Notes under the pieces: generated by a model
The model's database searches: none
The model's input: the letters and a program-made list of their open reading frames with translations, nothing else
Told to the model about the DNA's origin: nothing
Shown here: piece after piece, positions 17,699 through 26,040 of the stretch
Layout of the letters: every line of letters begins with the position of its first letter
Numbering within the stretch: position 1 is the first letter of the stretch
Assembly (NCBI GenBank): GCA_017643925.1
Contig: JAEPML010000002.1
Span: 248,001-312,000, forward strand
Direction of reading: 5' to 3'
Length of the DNA: 64,000 nucleotides
Origin: Roseibium sp.
GTDB taxonomy: Bacteria; Pseudomonadota; Alphaproteobacteria; Rhizobiales; Stappiaceae
Position numbers and translations under genes: made by a program

Positions 17699-18070
17699 AT
17701 GGCAAAAACCGTGCTGATCGTCGAAGACAACGAGCTGAACATGAAACTGTTTCATGATCTGCTCGAAGCGCACGGTTATAACACCCTGCAGACCCGCACA
17801 GGGATAGAGGCCCTGCAGCTTGCACGCGAAAATCACCCCGATCTGATCCTGATGGACATTCAGCTGCCGGAAGTGTCCGGTCTGGAGGTCACCAAATGGA
17901 TCAAGGAAGACGAGAACATTTCGTCCATTCCCGTCATTGCCGTGACCGCCTTTGCCATGAAGGGCGATGAAGAACGCATTCGGCAGGGTGGGTGCGAAGC
18001 CTATATCTCCAAGCCGATCTCGGTGGCGAAGTTTCTGGAGACGGTGCGCAGCTTCCTCGGAGAAGCCTGA
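17699..18070 (+). CDS. divK: Single-domain response regulator DivK
   Basis: This 123-residue receiver domain has no output domain. [19 protein letters not shown] carries the acidic pocket, [13 protein letters not shown] the phosphorylated Asp, [12 protein letters not shown] the switch Thr, and YISKPIS the Lys. The N-terminal [18 protein letters not shown] and [23 protein letters not shown] are characteristic of DivK, the polarity and cell-cycle regulator acting with PleC, DivJ and DivL upstream of CckA/CtrA. In many relatives pleD follows directly; here no GGDEF gene follows, only about 490 bases of non-coding sequence and then rpmG on the other strand. Confidence 0.92.
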   Translation: MAKTVLIVEDNELNMKLFHDLLEAHGYNTLQTRTGIEALQLARENHPDLILMDIQLPEVSGLEVTKWIKEDENISSIPVIAVTAFAMKGDEERIRQGGCEAYISKPISVAKFLETVRSFLGEA

Positions 18071-18514
18071 GGCGCGACAATAGCGTCAGGATTGACCCTC
18101 AAAGAATTGGTCAAGATTTCGCCGAAGTGTAAGCTGTGGTCTACCAGAGGCGGTACCGAATTCTCTATGTGATCGCACCCGCCCAGCTTCATATTAAGGT
18201 TACGAATTTACTAAAATCGCATTGTTTCTGTGCATATTTTATGGAAATTGTTGCAATCGGGTTACAATCGGTTAGTGTGGCCGGTGACTAACATTTTGGC
18301 TAGTCGTGTCTTTCGCTATGGCAAGTATTGCCGCAGCGTTATTTCGGCAGCAAAGTTTCCCCTCGGAGTGCTCAGGTCCGCCGCATCTCCTGGGTCCGTG
18401 GGGCAGGTCGGCAGGGAACCGGCCGATGAGTGGCCTCCTCGAATGCCGTGTTCCCGCCGACCACTAATTTCCAAAGATCAAACGTCTGTCCGCGTGGACA
18501 CGCGACCAAACAAA
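18071..18514. other. Non-coding stretch between divK and rpmG with strong hairpin potential
   Basis: I find no credible coding frame here. GTTAGT at about 18270 and ACTAAC ten bases on form an inverted repeat. GGTCGGCAGGGAA (18406-18418) pairs with TTCCCGCCGACC (18451-18462) with one bulged A, enclosing GGCC-N7-GGCC. The bidirectional hairpin at 18515-18537 could end a plus-strand RNA. It may be a long divK 3' untranslated region or a small structured RNA; I cannot match it to a known RNA family by eye. Confidence 0.3.
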
Positions 18515-18537
18515 AAGCCCGCCAAACTGGCGGGCTT
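18515..18537 (-). terminator. rpmG terminator (probably bidirectional)
   Basis: AAGCCCGCCA and TGGCGGGCTT form a perfect 10-base stem with a 3-base loop. The minus-strand transcript continues into TTTTTGTTT, placing a standard terminator 25 bases past the rpmG stop. The plus side has CTTCTTTATT and may also terminate. Confidence 0.85.
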
Positions 18538-18561
18538 CTTTATTCGCTCTCAAGGTCAAGA

Positions 18562-18729
18562 TTACTTGATCTTGGCTTCCTTGAACTCAACGTGCTTCTT
18601 TGCAACCGGATCGTACTTCCGCTTGACCATTTTCTCGGTCATGGTGCGGGAGTTCTTCTTCGTGACATAAAAGAAGCCGGTGTCCGCCGTGGAGAGGAGC
18701 TTGATTTTGATTGTTGTCGCCTTGGCCAT
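18562..18729 (-). CDS. rpmG: 50S ribosomal protein L33
   Basis: This 55-residue protein begins [20 protein letters not shown] and ends with [11 protein letters not shown]. The [14 protein letters not shown] core and [12 protein letters not shown] are diagnostic of bacterial L33. It lacks the CxxC zinc pairs, so it is the zinc-independent form. It is shorter than 60 residues and easily overlooked. It is the last gene of the minus-strand block and is followed by a strong terminator. Confidence 0.95.
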   Translation of the reverse strand: MAKATTIKIKLLSTADTGFFYVTKKNSRTMTEKMVKRKYDPVAKKHVEFKEAKIK

Positions 18730-18942
18730 GGCCTTGGATCCTGTTCTCGGTTATCGGGCATAGGGTTCGGGTGGCCAGATTGGCTGGCGGTGAATCTGCC
18801 CCAATGTCTGAAATCAGCGCGCAAAGTACTCATCAACGTGCCAAAGTCAAGCACTGCGTGCTTCCCCGACCGAATTTTAATGGGCAAAATGCCAAGCCAG
18901 AGGACAGTCCCCTCTGCCGACAGCTTCCCACAATTGTCAGTA

Positions 18943-19344
18943 TTACTCGGATTTGGGCACTCGATTGGCCACTGCCTTGATCTCGATGATCGCCCCTTCG
19001 CGCACAAAACCCGAGACTTCTATTGCCGTCCAGGCTGGATAGGGCTCAACGACATGTTCCGCTCGAATACGCTTGAACAGCTCGAGATGGTCGCGAAGGC
19101 CCGCGTGATAGGTCGTCATTTCCACGAGGGCGTTGTAGCTCAGGCCTGCTTTTGCAAGCACCAAACCAACCTTCCGGAAGGCCATGCGTATCTGTTCTTC
19201 GGGGTTGCTGGAGAGATTCCCTTCAGCGTCAGCCCCGGTGAATCCGGAGAAGAACAGGAAGTCACCGCAGGCCAGCCCGGGCGACATTTTCCAGTCGCTG
19301 TAAAAACCCTTCAATTCATCTGGAATGATAGCGCGATCTTTCAT
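18943..19344 (-). CDS. RidA family protein
   Basis: This 133-residue RidA/YjgF-type protein has ACGDFLFFSGFTG, followed by EEQIRMAFRKVGLVLAKAG, then VEMTTYHAGLRDH and the C-terminal YPAWTAIEVSGFVREGAIIEIKAVA. The usual pocket Arg (in most members just before the xxVxV segment) is replaced in the AWTAIEV segment by Trp/Thr, so it belongs to a RidA subgroup that may lack imine deaminase activity. The ATG at 19344 has GGAG upstream. Seventy-six bases separate it from the nudix gene upstream. Confidence 0.82.
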   Translation of the reverse strand: MKDRAIIPDELKGFYSDWKMSPGLACGDFLFFSGFTGADAEGNLSSNPEEQIRMAFRKVGLVLAKAGLSYNALVEMTTYHAGLRDHLELFKRIRAEHVVEPYPAWTAIEVSGFVREGAIIEIKAVANRVPKSE

Positions 19345-19420
19345 GGAACAGTGCTCCACTCGTTGCGGCCTTCCACAATAGCATCATTGCGGGCAACTTG
19401 CTGAACTGAGTTCAGGTTAA

Positions 19421-20167
19421 CTACAGAAGGTCTCGCACAAATGCGCCGTTCCGAAAATAGTAGTAGGGAACCGGCGTTTCCGGGGAGAGTTCCGGGTCTG
19501 TCTCGAGCCGGTTTTCCAGGTCGGTCAGGATCTTCGTCGTAATCAGAGGGAGTTCCTTTTCGCGTGCCTCTTCAAGGGTAAGCCACGCGCAGTCCTCAAG
19601 TTCGCCGGAAGGTCCTTTTCCGTCTGGCAGGCGGTCTGCAATGGCGTCGGCCCAGACCGCGAAAAACCGGGTGTCGAAGCGCCGTGGGCGTTTGGTCGGG
19701 GTGACAGCCCGTGCAATCATGCGCAAGCCGCCCAGGTCCGGTTGAATGCCGCGTTCCGCAAACGCCTCGAACCCGACGCCCAGGCGCCCTGAGGCCTCGC
19801 CTTCCTTGCGACCGATGAAAAGTCCGGCTTCCTCATATGTCTCGCGGATCGCGGCGAGGGCGAACGCACGCACACGGGCCTCGGTCTTGATCTTTTTCAG
19901 GCTCTTGGAGAGACGTGCCTGAACGTCCGGGTGATAGGGAAGCACATTCGCTATTCGGGAGTCGGCTGGATCCACGCGCCCACCGGGAAACACGAACTTG
20001 CCCGGCATGAAGGTGTGCCGCATGTGCCGGCGCCCCATCAGCAGGCGGACGGTCCCGTTATCGGAGCGGTCCAGGATCAGAAGTGTCGCTGCGTCCTTCG
20101 GCCGGATATAGGGGTGATTGCCCGCCTGTTCGTCCTTCGCCAGCTGTTTTTCGAATGTGGCGGTCAT
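19421..20167 (-). CDS. NUDIX hydrolase with split Nudix box (NUDT19-like)
   Basis: In this 248-residue protein the Nudix box begins FVFPGGRVDPAD and resumes about 40 residues later as ALAAIRETYEEAGLFIG. The insertion between Gly and the REXXEE part is seen in NUDT7/NUDT19-type proteins, which hydrolyse CoA derivatives or related pyrophosphates. The metal-binding RETYEEAG is intact. The C-terminal VPYYYFRNGAFVRDLL is conserved-looking. Its ATG overlaps the stop of DUF983 by 4 bases (ATGA), so the genes are coupled. The substrate is inferred only from family. Confidence 0.82.
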   Translation of the reverse strand: MTATFEKQLAKDEQAGNHPYIRPKDAATLLILDRSDNGTVRLLMGRRHMRHTFMPGKFVFPGGRVDPADSRIANVLPYHPDVQARLSKSLKKIKTEARVRAFALAAIRETYEEAGLFIGRKEGEASGRLGVGFEAFAERGIQPDLGGLRMIARAVTPTKRPRRFDTRFFAVWADAIADRLPDGKGPSGELEDCAWLTLEEAREKELPLITTKILTDLENRLETDPELSPETPVPYYYFRNGAFVRDLL

Positions 20168-20631
20168 CGGGTTCCTTCACCGGTGGTTGGGGCAGGAGGC
20201 AGATCGTCCTCAGCCTCAGGGTCGAAACCGTGCATGTAAAGGGCCCATTGCAGGCCCACAAGCGCGCCCTTTACCGGGCGCATGAGAAGAACGGCCAGCA
20301 GCACCGTCAAAGGCAGCCAAGTCACCATATGGATCCAGATGGCCGGTCGCCACAGCACTTCCACCACAAGCAGTGCTGGAATGATGATGTGTCCGACAAT
20401 GGTGATCGTGAAATAGGGGGGGGCATCGTCGGCCCTGTGATGGTGAAACTCCTCACCACAGTGGCTGCAGGCGTGCCGTGTCTTCAAGAAGCCCTCGAAC
20501 ACGCCTCGATGGCCGCAATTCATGCATTTGTTCGCAGCCCCACGCAAAATCGCCGGCAGGACCGGGCGCTTCGCCTTTTCCTGCATGTCAGCCGGTGGCA
20601 TCTCAATTTGCGAGTCGTAATGTACGGTCAA
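20164..20631 (-). CDS. DUF983 zinc-finger membrane protein
   Basis: This 155-residue protein has CMNCGHRGVFEGFLK with HACSHCGEEFHHHRADDAPPYF, a Cys4 zinc ribbon, then two membrane helices (about residues 75-95 and 100-122). Its place next to rnr is usual in alphaproteobacteria; its role is unknown. The start is TTG with AGGAGG five bases upstream, and it overlaps the rnr stop by 4 bases (TTGA). A later ATG is possible but has a poorer site. Confidence 0.85.
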   Translation of the reverse strand: MTVHYDSQIEMPPADMQEKAKRPVLPAILRGAANKCMNCGHRGVFEGFLKTRHACSHCGEEFHHHRADDAPPYFTITIVGHIIIPALLVVEVLWRPAIWIHMVTWLPLTVLLAVLLMRPVKGALVGLQWALYMHGFDPEAEDDLPPAPTTGEGTR

Positions 20632-22943
20632 GAAGACCTCCTCCGGTTCTTGCGCGGCGAGGTTTTGCCGCGACCACCCTTTGGTGGTCCGCGCCTGGTC
20701 TTGGGCATCGATTTGCGGATTTTTCGTCCAGCAATTCGACCATGACTGAGTAGTTCGAATGTCAGCGCTCCGGCAAAGGGCGCTGCTTCAACCAGCCTGA
20801 CCTCCACTTGGTCTCCAAGTTGGTAAGTCTCGCCGGTTTTGTCACCTATGAGAGCGTGCGACCCTTCGTCATAGCGATAATAGTCGAGGCCGATGGTCGA
20901 GGCCGGAACGAAGCCGTCGGCACCGGTTTCCTCCAGGCGCACAAACAGACCGGATTTCACCATACCGGCAACGCGTCCCTCGAACGTGGCCCCGACCTGG
21001 TCGGACATCCAAAGGGCGATCAGGCGGTCGATCGTATCGCGTTCCGCAAGCATCGCGCGGCGTTCTGCTCCGGAGATCTCACCGCCAATAGCTTCAAGCT
21101 TGCCTTCAATTCCCTCCGGCAACCCGTCCGAACCGAGACCAAGAGCGGAAATGAGACCCCGGTGCACGATCAAGTCGGCATAGCGGCGGATCGGTGACGT
21201 GAAATGGGCATAGCGGCGCAGGTTGAGACCGAAGTGACCAATATTCTGCGGTGTGTACTCTGCCTGCGCCTGGCTGCGCAGGATCACCTCGTTGACCAGG
21301 TGAGCCTGGGGCGTGTCCTTGACCTTGGCGAGAATGCCGTTGAAGACGGCTGGCCTGAGCCCGCCCGAAGACGGCAGCTTCATGTTCAAGGTGGACAGGA
21401 AGTCTTTCAGGCTCTCCAGTTTTTCCGGGGTCGACGCATCGTGGACGCGGTAGAGCAGGGGGCTCTTTTTCTTCTCAAGGGTCTCTGCCGCTGCCACATT
21501 CGCCTGGATCATGAATTCTTCGATCAGCTTGTGGGCATCCAGCCGTTCGGGCACGTAGACGTGGTCGACGGTTCCGTCTTCCTTCAGCTTGATTTTCCGC
21601 TCCGGCAGATCCAGTTCCAGAGGCTCGCGGGTTTCCCGTCCCTTGTGCAGGACACCATAGGCGGTCCACAGCGGCTTCAGAACGCCCTCCAGCAGGGTTT
21701 CCGTCTTCTCGTCCGTGACACCGTCAATCGCCTTCTGGGCCTGAAGGTAGGACAATTTTGCTGCAGAGCGCATCAGGACGCGATGGAACGTGTGGCTCTT
21801 CTTGCGCCCGGTCTTGTCAAACACCATGCGCACGCCCATCGCGGGCTTGTCTTCCTTCTCCCGCAGAGAACACAGCTGGTTCGATATACGTTCGGGCAGC
21901 ATCGGAATAACGCGATCGGGAAAATAGACCGAGTTTCCGCGAAGATTGGCCTCGCGGTCCATGGCGGAACCGGGTGTGACGTAGTGTGCGACGTCGGCAA
22001 TCGCGACATAGACGATCTGTCCGCCTTCATTGTCCGGATCGTCGTCCGCCTCTGCATAGACCGCGTCATCATGGTCCTTGGCATCAGGCGGATCGATGGT
22101 GATGAGCGGGATCTGCCGCCAGTCTTCGCGTTTGCCGAGTTTGTCGACAGGTTTGGCCGCTTCCGCCTGGGCCTCGACGCCGGCGGGAAACACGTGCGGG
22201 ATCGCATGAGAGTGCAACGCGATTTCGGAGACGGCCTTTTCAGAGTTCATCGAGCCGAACCGCTCGACAATCGAAGCGCGCGGGTGGCCGTAGCGACCTG
22301 ATCTCGTGACCTGAACGCTGACGAGGTCGCCGTCGTCGGCTTCCTTGAGATCGGACGGATCGATATCCAGTTCGCGTTGCTTCCTGTCAATCGGCTCAAG
22401 GTAAGCCGGACGATCGCCGTCCCGTTTCCGAAAGATGCCGAGGATCGCGCCTTGCTTCTTCTCCAGGACCTTGATCACACGGGCTGTCCGGTCAGCTTCC
22501 GGTCCGCTTTCAGCCTCTGTCAGCCTGACGAGCGCCCGGTCGCCAAGACCTGGTTGAGACCCTTTGCCCTTGCCGGTGAGAATGAGGATCTTGGGCGGAG
22601 CGCCCCCTTCCTCGTCCCAGTCGACCGGTACACCCAGCAGGTCCCCGTCGCGGTCACGGGCAACAAGGCTCACCACGAAAACGGAGGGCAGGTCGCCGGG
22701 CCGGATCATGCGCTTGTTGCGCTTTTCGATCAGACCTTCCTCGGCGAGGTCCTTGAGCATTTTCTTCAGGTGAATGCGGGCGCCGCCGACAATGCCGAAA
22801 TGGCGCGCAATCTCGCGCTTTCCGGCCCGTCCCGGATTGTCCGCGACAAAGGCGAGAATATCTTCTTTCGACGGGACTTCGCCAGGTATCTTGGCGCGTT
22901 TGCGTTTGGTGTGCTTGCGTGTGTTGATCCGTTTTGCGCTCAA
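20628..22943 (-). CDS. rnr: Ribonuclease R
   Basis: This 771-residue 3'-5' exoribonuclease of the RNB family has a basic N-terminus, a winged-helix (about residues 25-90), cold-shock domains, the RNB catalytic core with TIDPPDAKDHDDAVYAE supplying the metal Asp cluster, and a C-terminal S1 domain (FEGRVAGMVKSGLFVRLEETG). The tail is Lys/Arg-rich, typical of RNase R and suited to structured RNA. It helps degrade structured RNA and takes part in trans-translation decay. The start appears to be TTG, overlapping the topA stop (TTGA), and its stop overlaps DUF983, giving a tightly coupled chain. Confidence 0.94.
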   Translation of the reverse strand: MSAKRINTRKHTKRKRAKIPGEVPSKEDILAFVADNPGRAGKREIARHFGIVGGARIHLKKMLKDLAEEGLIEKRNKRMIRPGDLPSVFVVSLVARDRDGDLLGVPVDWDEEGGAPPKILILTGKGKGSQPGLGDRALVRLTEAESGPEADRTARVIKVLEKKQGAILGIFRKRDGDRPAYLEPIDRKQRELDIDPSDLKEADDGDLVSVQVTRSGRYGHPRASIVERFGSMNSEKAVSEIALHSHAIPHVFPAGVEAQAEAAKPVDKLGKREDWRQIPLITIDPPDAKDHDDAVYAEADDDPDNEGGQIVYVAIADVAHYVTPGSAMDREANLRGNSVYFPDRVIPMLPERISNQLCSLREKEDKPAMGVRMVFDKTGRKKSHTFHRVLMRSAAKLSYLQAQKAIDGVTDEKTETLLEGVLKPLWTAYGVLHKGRETREPLELDLPERKIKLKEDGTVDHVYVPERLDAHKLIEEFMIQANVAAAETLEKKKSPLLYRVHDASTPEKLESLKDFLSTLNMKLPSSGGLRPAVFNGILAKVKDTPQAHLVNEVILRSQAQAEYTPQNIGHFGLNLRRYAHFTSPIRRYADLIVHRGLISALGLGSDGLPEGIEGKLEAIGGEISGAERRAMLAERDTIDRLIALWMSDQVGATFEGRVAGMVKSGLFVRLEETGADGFVPASTIGLDYYRYDEGSHALIGDKTGETYQLGDQVEVRLVEAAPFAGALTFELLSHGRIAGRKIRKSMPKTRRGPPKGGRGKTSPRKNRRRSS

Positions 22944-25621
22944 GTCGCATCATCCCAGGGCACCTCTTCGGAAGACGCGTCAACTGCCGCCTTCTTGGTG
23001 CTTTTGGAGGTTGTTTTCTTCGCTGCCGGTTTCTTGGCGGCAGTCGATTTCTTGGCCGTGCTTTTCTTGGTGGCGGCCTTCTTCTTGCCGCCGCCCTTTG
23101 CCGCTTTTGCCGCGATCAGTTCGACGGCCTGCTCAAGCGTCACGGCTTTCGGGTCCGTGTCCTTTGGCAGGGTCGCATTGATCTTGCCGTGCTTGACGTA
23201 AGGCCCGTAGCGCCCGTCATACACGTTGACCGGACCACCTTCGCTCGGATGCTCGCCAAGTTCCTTCATCGGCGTTGCTGCGGCGCGCCCGCGCCCGCCA
23301 CCCTTGGCCCTCTTTTCTGCCAGGGCATCAACCGCGCGGTTGATGCCGACGGAAAAGACTTCATCGGGCGTGGACAGGTTGGCGTATGTGCCCTCGTGCA
23401 ACACGAACGGACCGTAACGTCCGATACCGGCAGAGATCATCTTGCCGTCTTCAGGATGCGGTCCGACCTCTCGGGGGAGGGAAAGAAGCTGGAGTGCCTT
23501 TTCCAGGTCCATGTCCGCGGCCGACCATCCTTTGGGCAATGACGAGCGCTTCGGTTTGGCTTCCTCGCCGAGCTGAACATAGGGGCCAAACCGGCCCGTG
23601 CGCAGCGACACTTCCATGCCGGTTTCGGGATCCACTCCAAAAACCTTCGGCCCTTCGTCGGCTTCGCCACCTTCACCGTTCGGCTTGCCGAGCTGGCGGG
23701 TATATCCGCATTCCGGATAGTTGGAGCAGCCAATGAAAGCGCCCCAACGGCTGACCTTCAAAGACAGCTGGCCCGTGTCGCAGGACGGACATTTGCGCGG
23801 ATCGGACCCGTCTTCCTTGGCCGGGAAAATATGAGGCCCGAGCAACTCGTTCAGGGCGTCAATGACTTCGGAGACTCTCAGGTCCTTGATCTCGTCAACC
23901 GCGCCCGAGAATCCCGTCCAGAAATCACGCAAGACATCGAGCCAGGACAGATCACCGGCTGAAATCTTGTCGAGCTGCTCTTCCAGGCTCGCCGTGAAGT
24001 CGAATTCCACGTAACGCTGAAAGAAGCTCTCGAGGAACGCGATGACAATGCGGCCCTTGTCCTGCGGGACCAGTTGCTTCTTTTCCAGTTCGACATATTC
24101 GCGATCGCGCAGGGTCTGCAGCGTTGAGGCGTAGGTGGAAGGACGCCCTATACCGAGCTCTTCCATCTTCTTCACAAGGCTCGCTTCGGTGTAGCGCGGC
24201 GGCGGTGTGGTGAAGTGCTGGGAGGATTCAATTGCGTCGGCTTTGCCATCAACGGATGCCGTGGTGAGGGCAGCGCCTTGGTCAACGGCTGGCAAACGCT
24301 TTGAATTCTCGTCTTCCTCGTCGTCCCGGCTTTCCTGGTAAAGCGCCAGGAAACCGTCGAAGCGGACGACGGACCCGGTTGCTCTCAAATTGGCTTTCTT
24401 GCCGGAGCCGCTTGCGAGAATCTCGATTGTTGTCCGTTCAAGGACTGCAGATTCCATCTGCGATGCCATGGTCCGTTTCCAGATCAGCTCATAGAGCCGC
24501 GCCTGGTCCGGATCCAGGAACCTGGCAACGTCCTTTGGACGACGTGACAAGACAGTCGGCCGGATCGCCTCGTGGGCTTCCTGTGCATTCTTGGCCTTGG
24601 AGGAATAGACACGCGGTTTTTCTGGAACGTAATTGTCGCCGAAATCCTGGCTGATAACCGATCGGGCGGAGGCAATGGCCTCGCCGGCGATCTGCACGCC
24701 GTCTGTACGCATATAGGTGATGAGACCAGAGGTCTCGCCGCCAATGGAGATGCCCTCATAAAGCTTCTGAGCAACCTGCATGGTGCGCGAAGCCGCGAAA
24801 CCGAGCTTGCGGGAGGCTTCCTGTTGCAAGGTCGAGGTCGTGAACGGGGCGGCCGGATTGCGTTTTGCCGGCTTGGACGCAACGCTGTCGACACTGAAGC
24901 TTGCGCTCTCCAACATGGATTTGATCGTCGAGGCTTCGGCTTCGTTCGTGATGTCGAGGCGACCGATTTTCTTGCCATCGAACCCGGTGAGACCGGCCTG
25001 GAACATGTCGCCGGACGGCGTTTTCATGTTCGCGAAGATCGACCAGTATTCCTGCGGAACGAATGTCTCGATCTCCATTTCCCGGTCGCAGATGAGGCGC
25101 AAAGCCACGGACTGGACGCGACCAGCGGACCGTGCCCCGGGCAATTTGCGCCAGAGAACCGGAGAGAGAGTGAAACCAACGAGATAGTCAAGGGCGCGAC
25201 GCGCCAGATAGGCATCCACAAGCGGCGTGTCCAGCTCGCGAGGATTGTCCATCGCCTCGAGGATTGCCTTCTTGGTGATCGCGTTGAACACCACGCGTTC
25301 AATCTGCTTGTCCTTCAGGACGCGCTTCTTCTGCAGGACTTCCAGGACGTGCCAGGAAATTGCTTCGCCTTCGCGGTCGGGGTCAGTCGCGAGAATGAGG
25401 CGATCGGCTTCCTTCACCGCGTTGGCGATTTCGCTCAGCCGCTTTTGGGATTTGCTGTCGACTTGCCAGCTCATGGCAAAATTGTCGTCGGGGAGTACGG
25501 AACCGTCTTTCGCAGGCAGGTCGCGCACGTGGCCATAAGAGGCCAGCACCGTGTAGTCGGAGCCGAGATATTTGTTGATCGTCTTGGCTTTCGCCGGCGA
25601 TTCCACAATGACGACGTTCAT
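22940..25621 (-). CDS. topA: DNA topoisomerase I
   Basis: This 893-residue type IA topoisomerase relaxes negative supercoils. The TOPRIM domain starts MNVVIVESPAKAKTINKYLG and includes LATDPDREGEAISWH. The active-site Tyr is in GLITYMRTDGV. A Cys4 zinc ribbon (CPSCDTGQ and IGCSNYPECGYTR) is followed by several C-terminal repeats of the RYGPYV type (RFGPYVQLG, RYGPFVLHE, RYGPYVKHG), and then a Lys/Ala-rich tail. The ATG at 25621 matches the family start; a longer ORF to 25696 is spurious. It is the first gene of the topA-rnr-DUF983-nudix chain. Confidence 0.95.
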   Translation of the reverse strand: MNVVIVESPAKAKTINKYLGSDYTVLASYGHVRDLPAKDGSVLPDDNFAMSWQVDSKSQKRLSEIANAVKEADRLILATDPDREGEAISWHVLEVLQKKRVLKDKQIERVVFNAITKKAILEAMDNPRELDTPLVDAYLARRALDYLVGFTLSPVLWRKLPGARSAGRVQSVALRLICDREMEIETFVPQEYWSIFANMKTPSGDMFQAGLTGFDGKKIGRLDITNEAEASTIKSMLESASFSVDSVASKPAKRNPAAPFTTSTLQQEASRKLGFAASRTMQVAQKLYEGISIGGETSGLITYMRTDGVQIAGEAIASARSVISQDFGDNYVPEKPRVYSSKAKNAQEAHEAIRPTVLSRRPKDVARFLDPDQARLYELIWKRTMASQMESAVLERTTIEILASGSGKKANLRATGSVVRFDGFLALYQESRDDEEDENSKRLPAVDQGAALTTASVDGKADAIESSQHFTTPPPRYTEASLVKKMEELGIGRPSTYASTLQTLRDREYVELEKKQLVPQDKGRIVIAFLESFFQRYVEFDFTASLEEQLDKISAGDLSWLDVLRDFWTGFSGAVDEIKDLRVSEVIDALNELLGPHIFPAKEDGSDPRKCPSCDTGQLSLKVSRWGAFIGCSNYPECGYTRQLGKPNGEGGEADEGPKVFGVDPETGMEVSLRTGRFGPYVQLGEEAKPKRSSLPKGWSAADMDLEKALQLLSLPREVGPHPEDGKMISAGIGRYGPFVLHEGTYANLSTPDEVFSVGINRAVDALAEKRAKGGGRGRAAATPMKELGEHPSEGGPVNVYDGRYGPYVKHGKINATLPKDTDPKAVTLEQAVELIAAKAAKGGGKKKAATKKSTAKKSTAAKKPAAKKTTSKSTKKAAVDASSEEVPWDDAT

Positions 25622-26040
25622 TCTTACCCAAATTTTTTTGCCGGAAACGGAGCCCCCGCCCGGTAGAGAAGGTGATTTCTGTGCGCAGACGATCACGGAT
25701 CACGCGCCGCCTGTCAAATGGACTTTTGAGTCAGGCGGGTCAAGTGACCAGTTGAATTTCATTCCGTTGGTCACGGCTTTCCGAAACAAAATCACGAGGA
25801 AATTTCAACTGAAGATTGCGATTTGCTTGTGATGCCATCAAAAAATTTGCTGTTTGAAATGCTGCGCGGTTGCCGCCGTGCTTTGGCGGAACTTGATCAA
25901 TTTTTATCGATAAAAAATCCAAATATGCCTTAAAAATCCAGAAAAAGTAAAATTTAACATTTTTATCCAAAATTTGGAGCGTGGGGTGACCAAGGGTCAT
26001 CTGATTCTTTGAGAACATGGAAAACGGGTTTGGGGGACAC
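25622..26040. other. AT-rich divergent region between topA and the chemoreceptor gene
   Basis: About 420 bases carry no credible gene. The part from about 25895 to 25980 is far more AT-rich than the surroundings. It holds a perfect 16-base palindrome TTTTTATCGATAAAAA (25901-25916) and a 13-base palindrome TCCAAAATTTGGA (25966-25978). Both lie within 150 bases of the chemoreceptor start and are candidate protein-binding sites or bent promoter DNA. Confidence 0.45.

Noticed and set aside
18380..18540. SRP RNA, tmRNA or RNase P RNA in the divK-rpmG gap
   Set aside because: Signature sequences of those RNAs are not present; only hairpin potential is seen, so it is listed as an unassigned structured stretch.
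18230..18670. 146-residue plus-strand frame in the divK-rpmG gap
   Set aside because: It overlaps rpmG antisense and the terminator, and has no recognisable motif.
20893..22301. Long plus-strand frames opposite rnr (for example 21204-22301)
   Set aside because: They are shadows of the RNB-family gene on the minus strand; no domain or ribosome site supports them.
23040..23100. Lys/Ala codon repeats at the 3' end of topA as a repeat element
   Set aside because: They are simply the low-complexity basic tail of topoisomerase I.
24572..25666. 364-residue plus-strand frame opposite topA
   Set aside because: It is a shadow of topA; the composition is that of an antisense frame.
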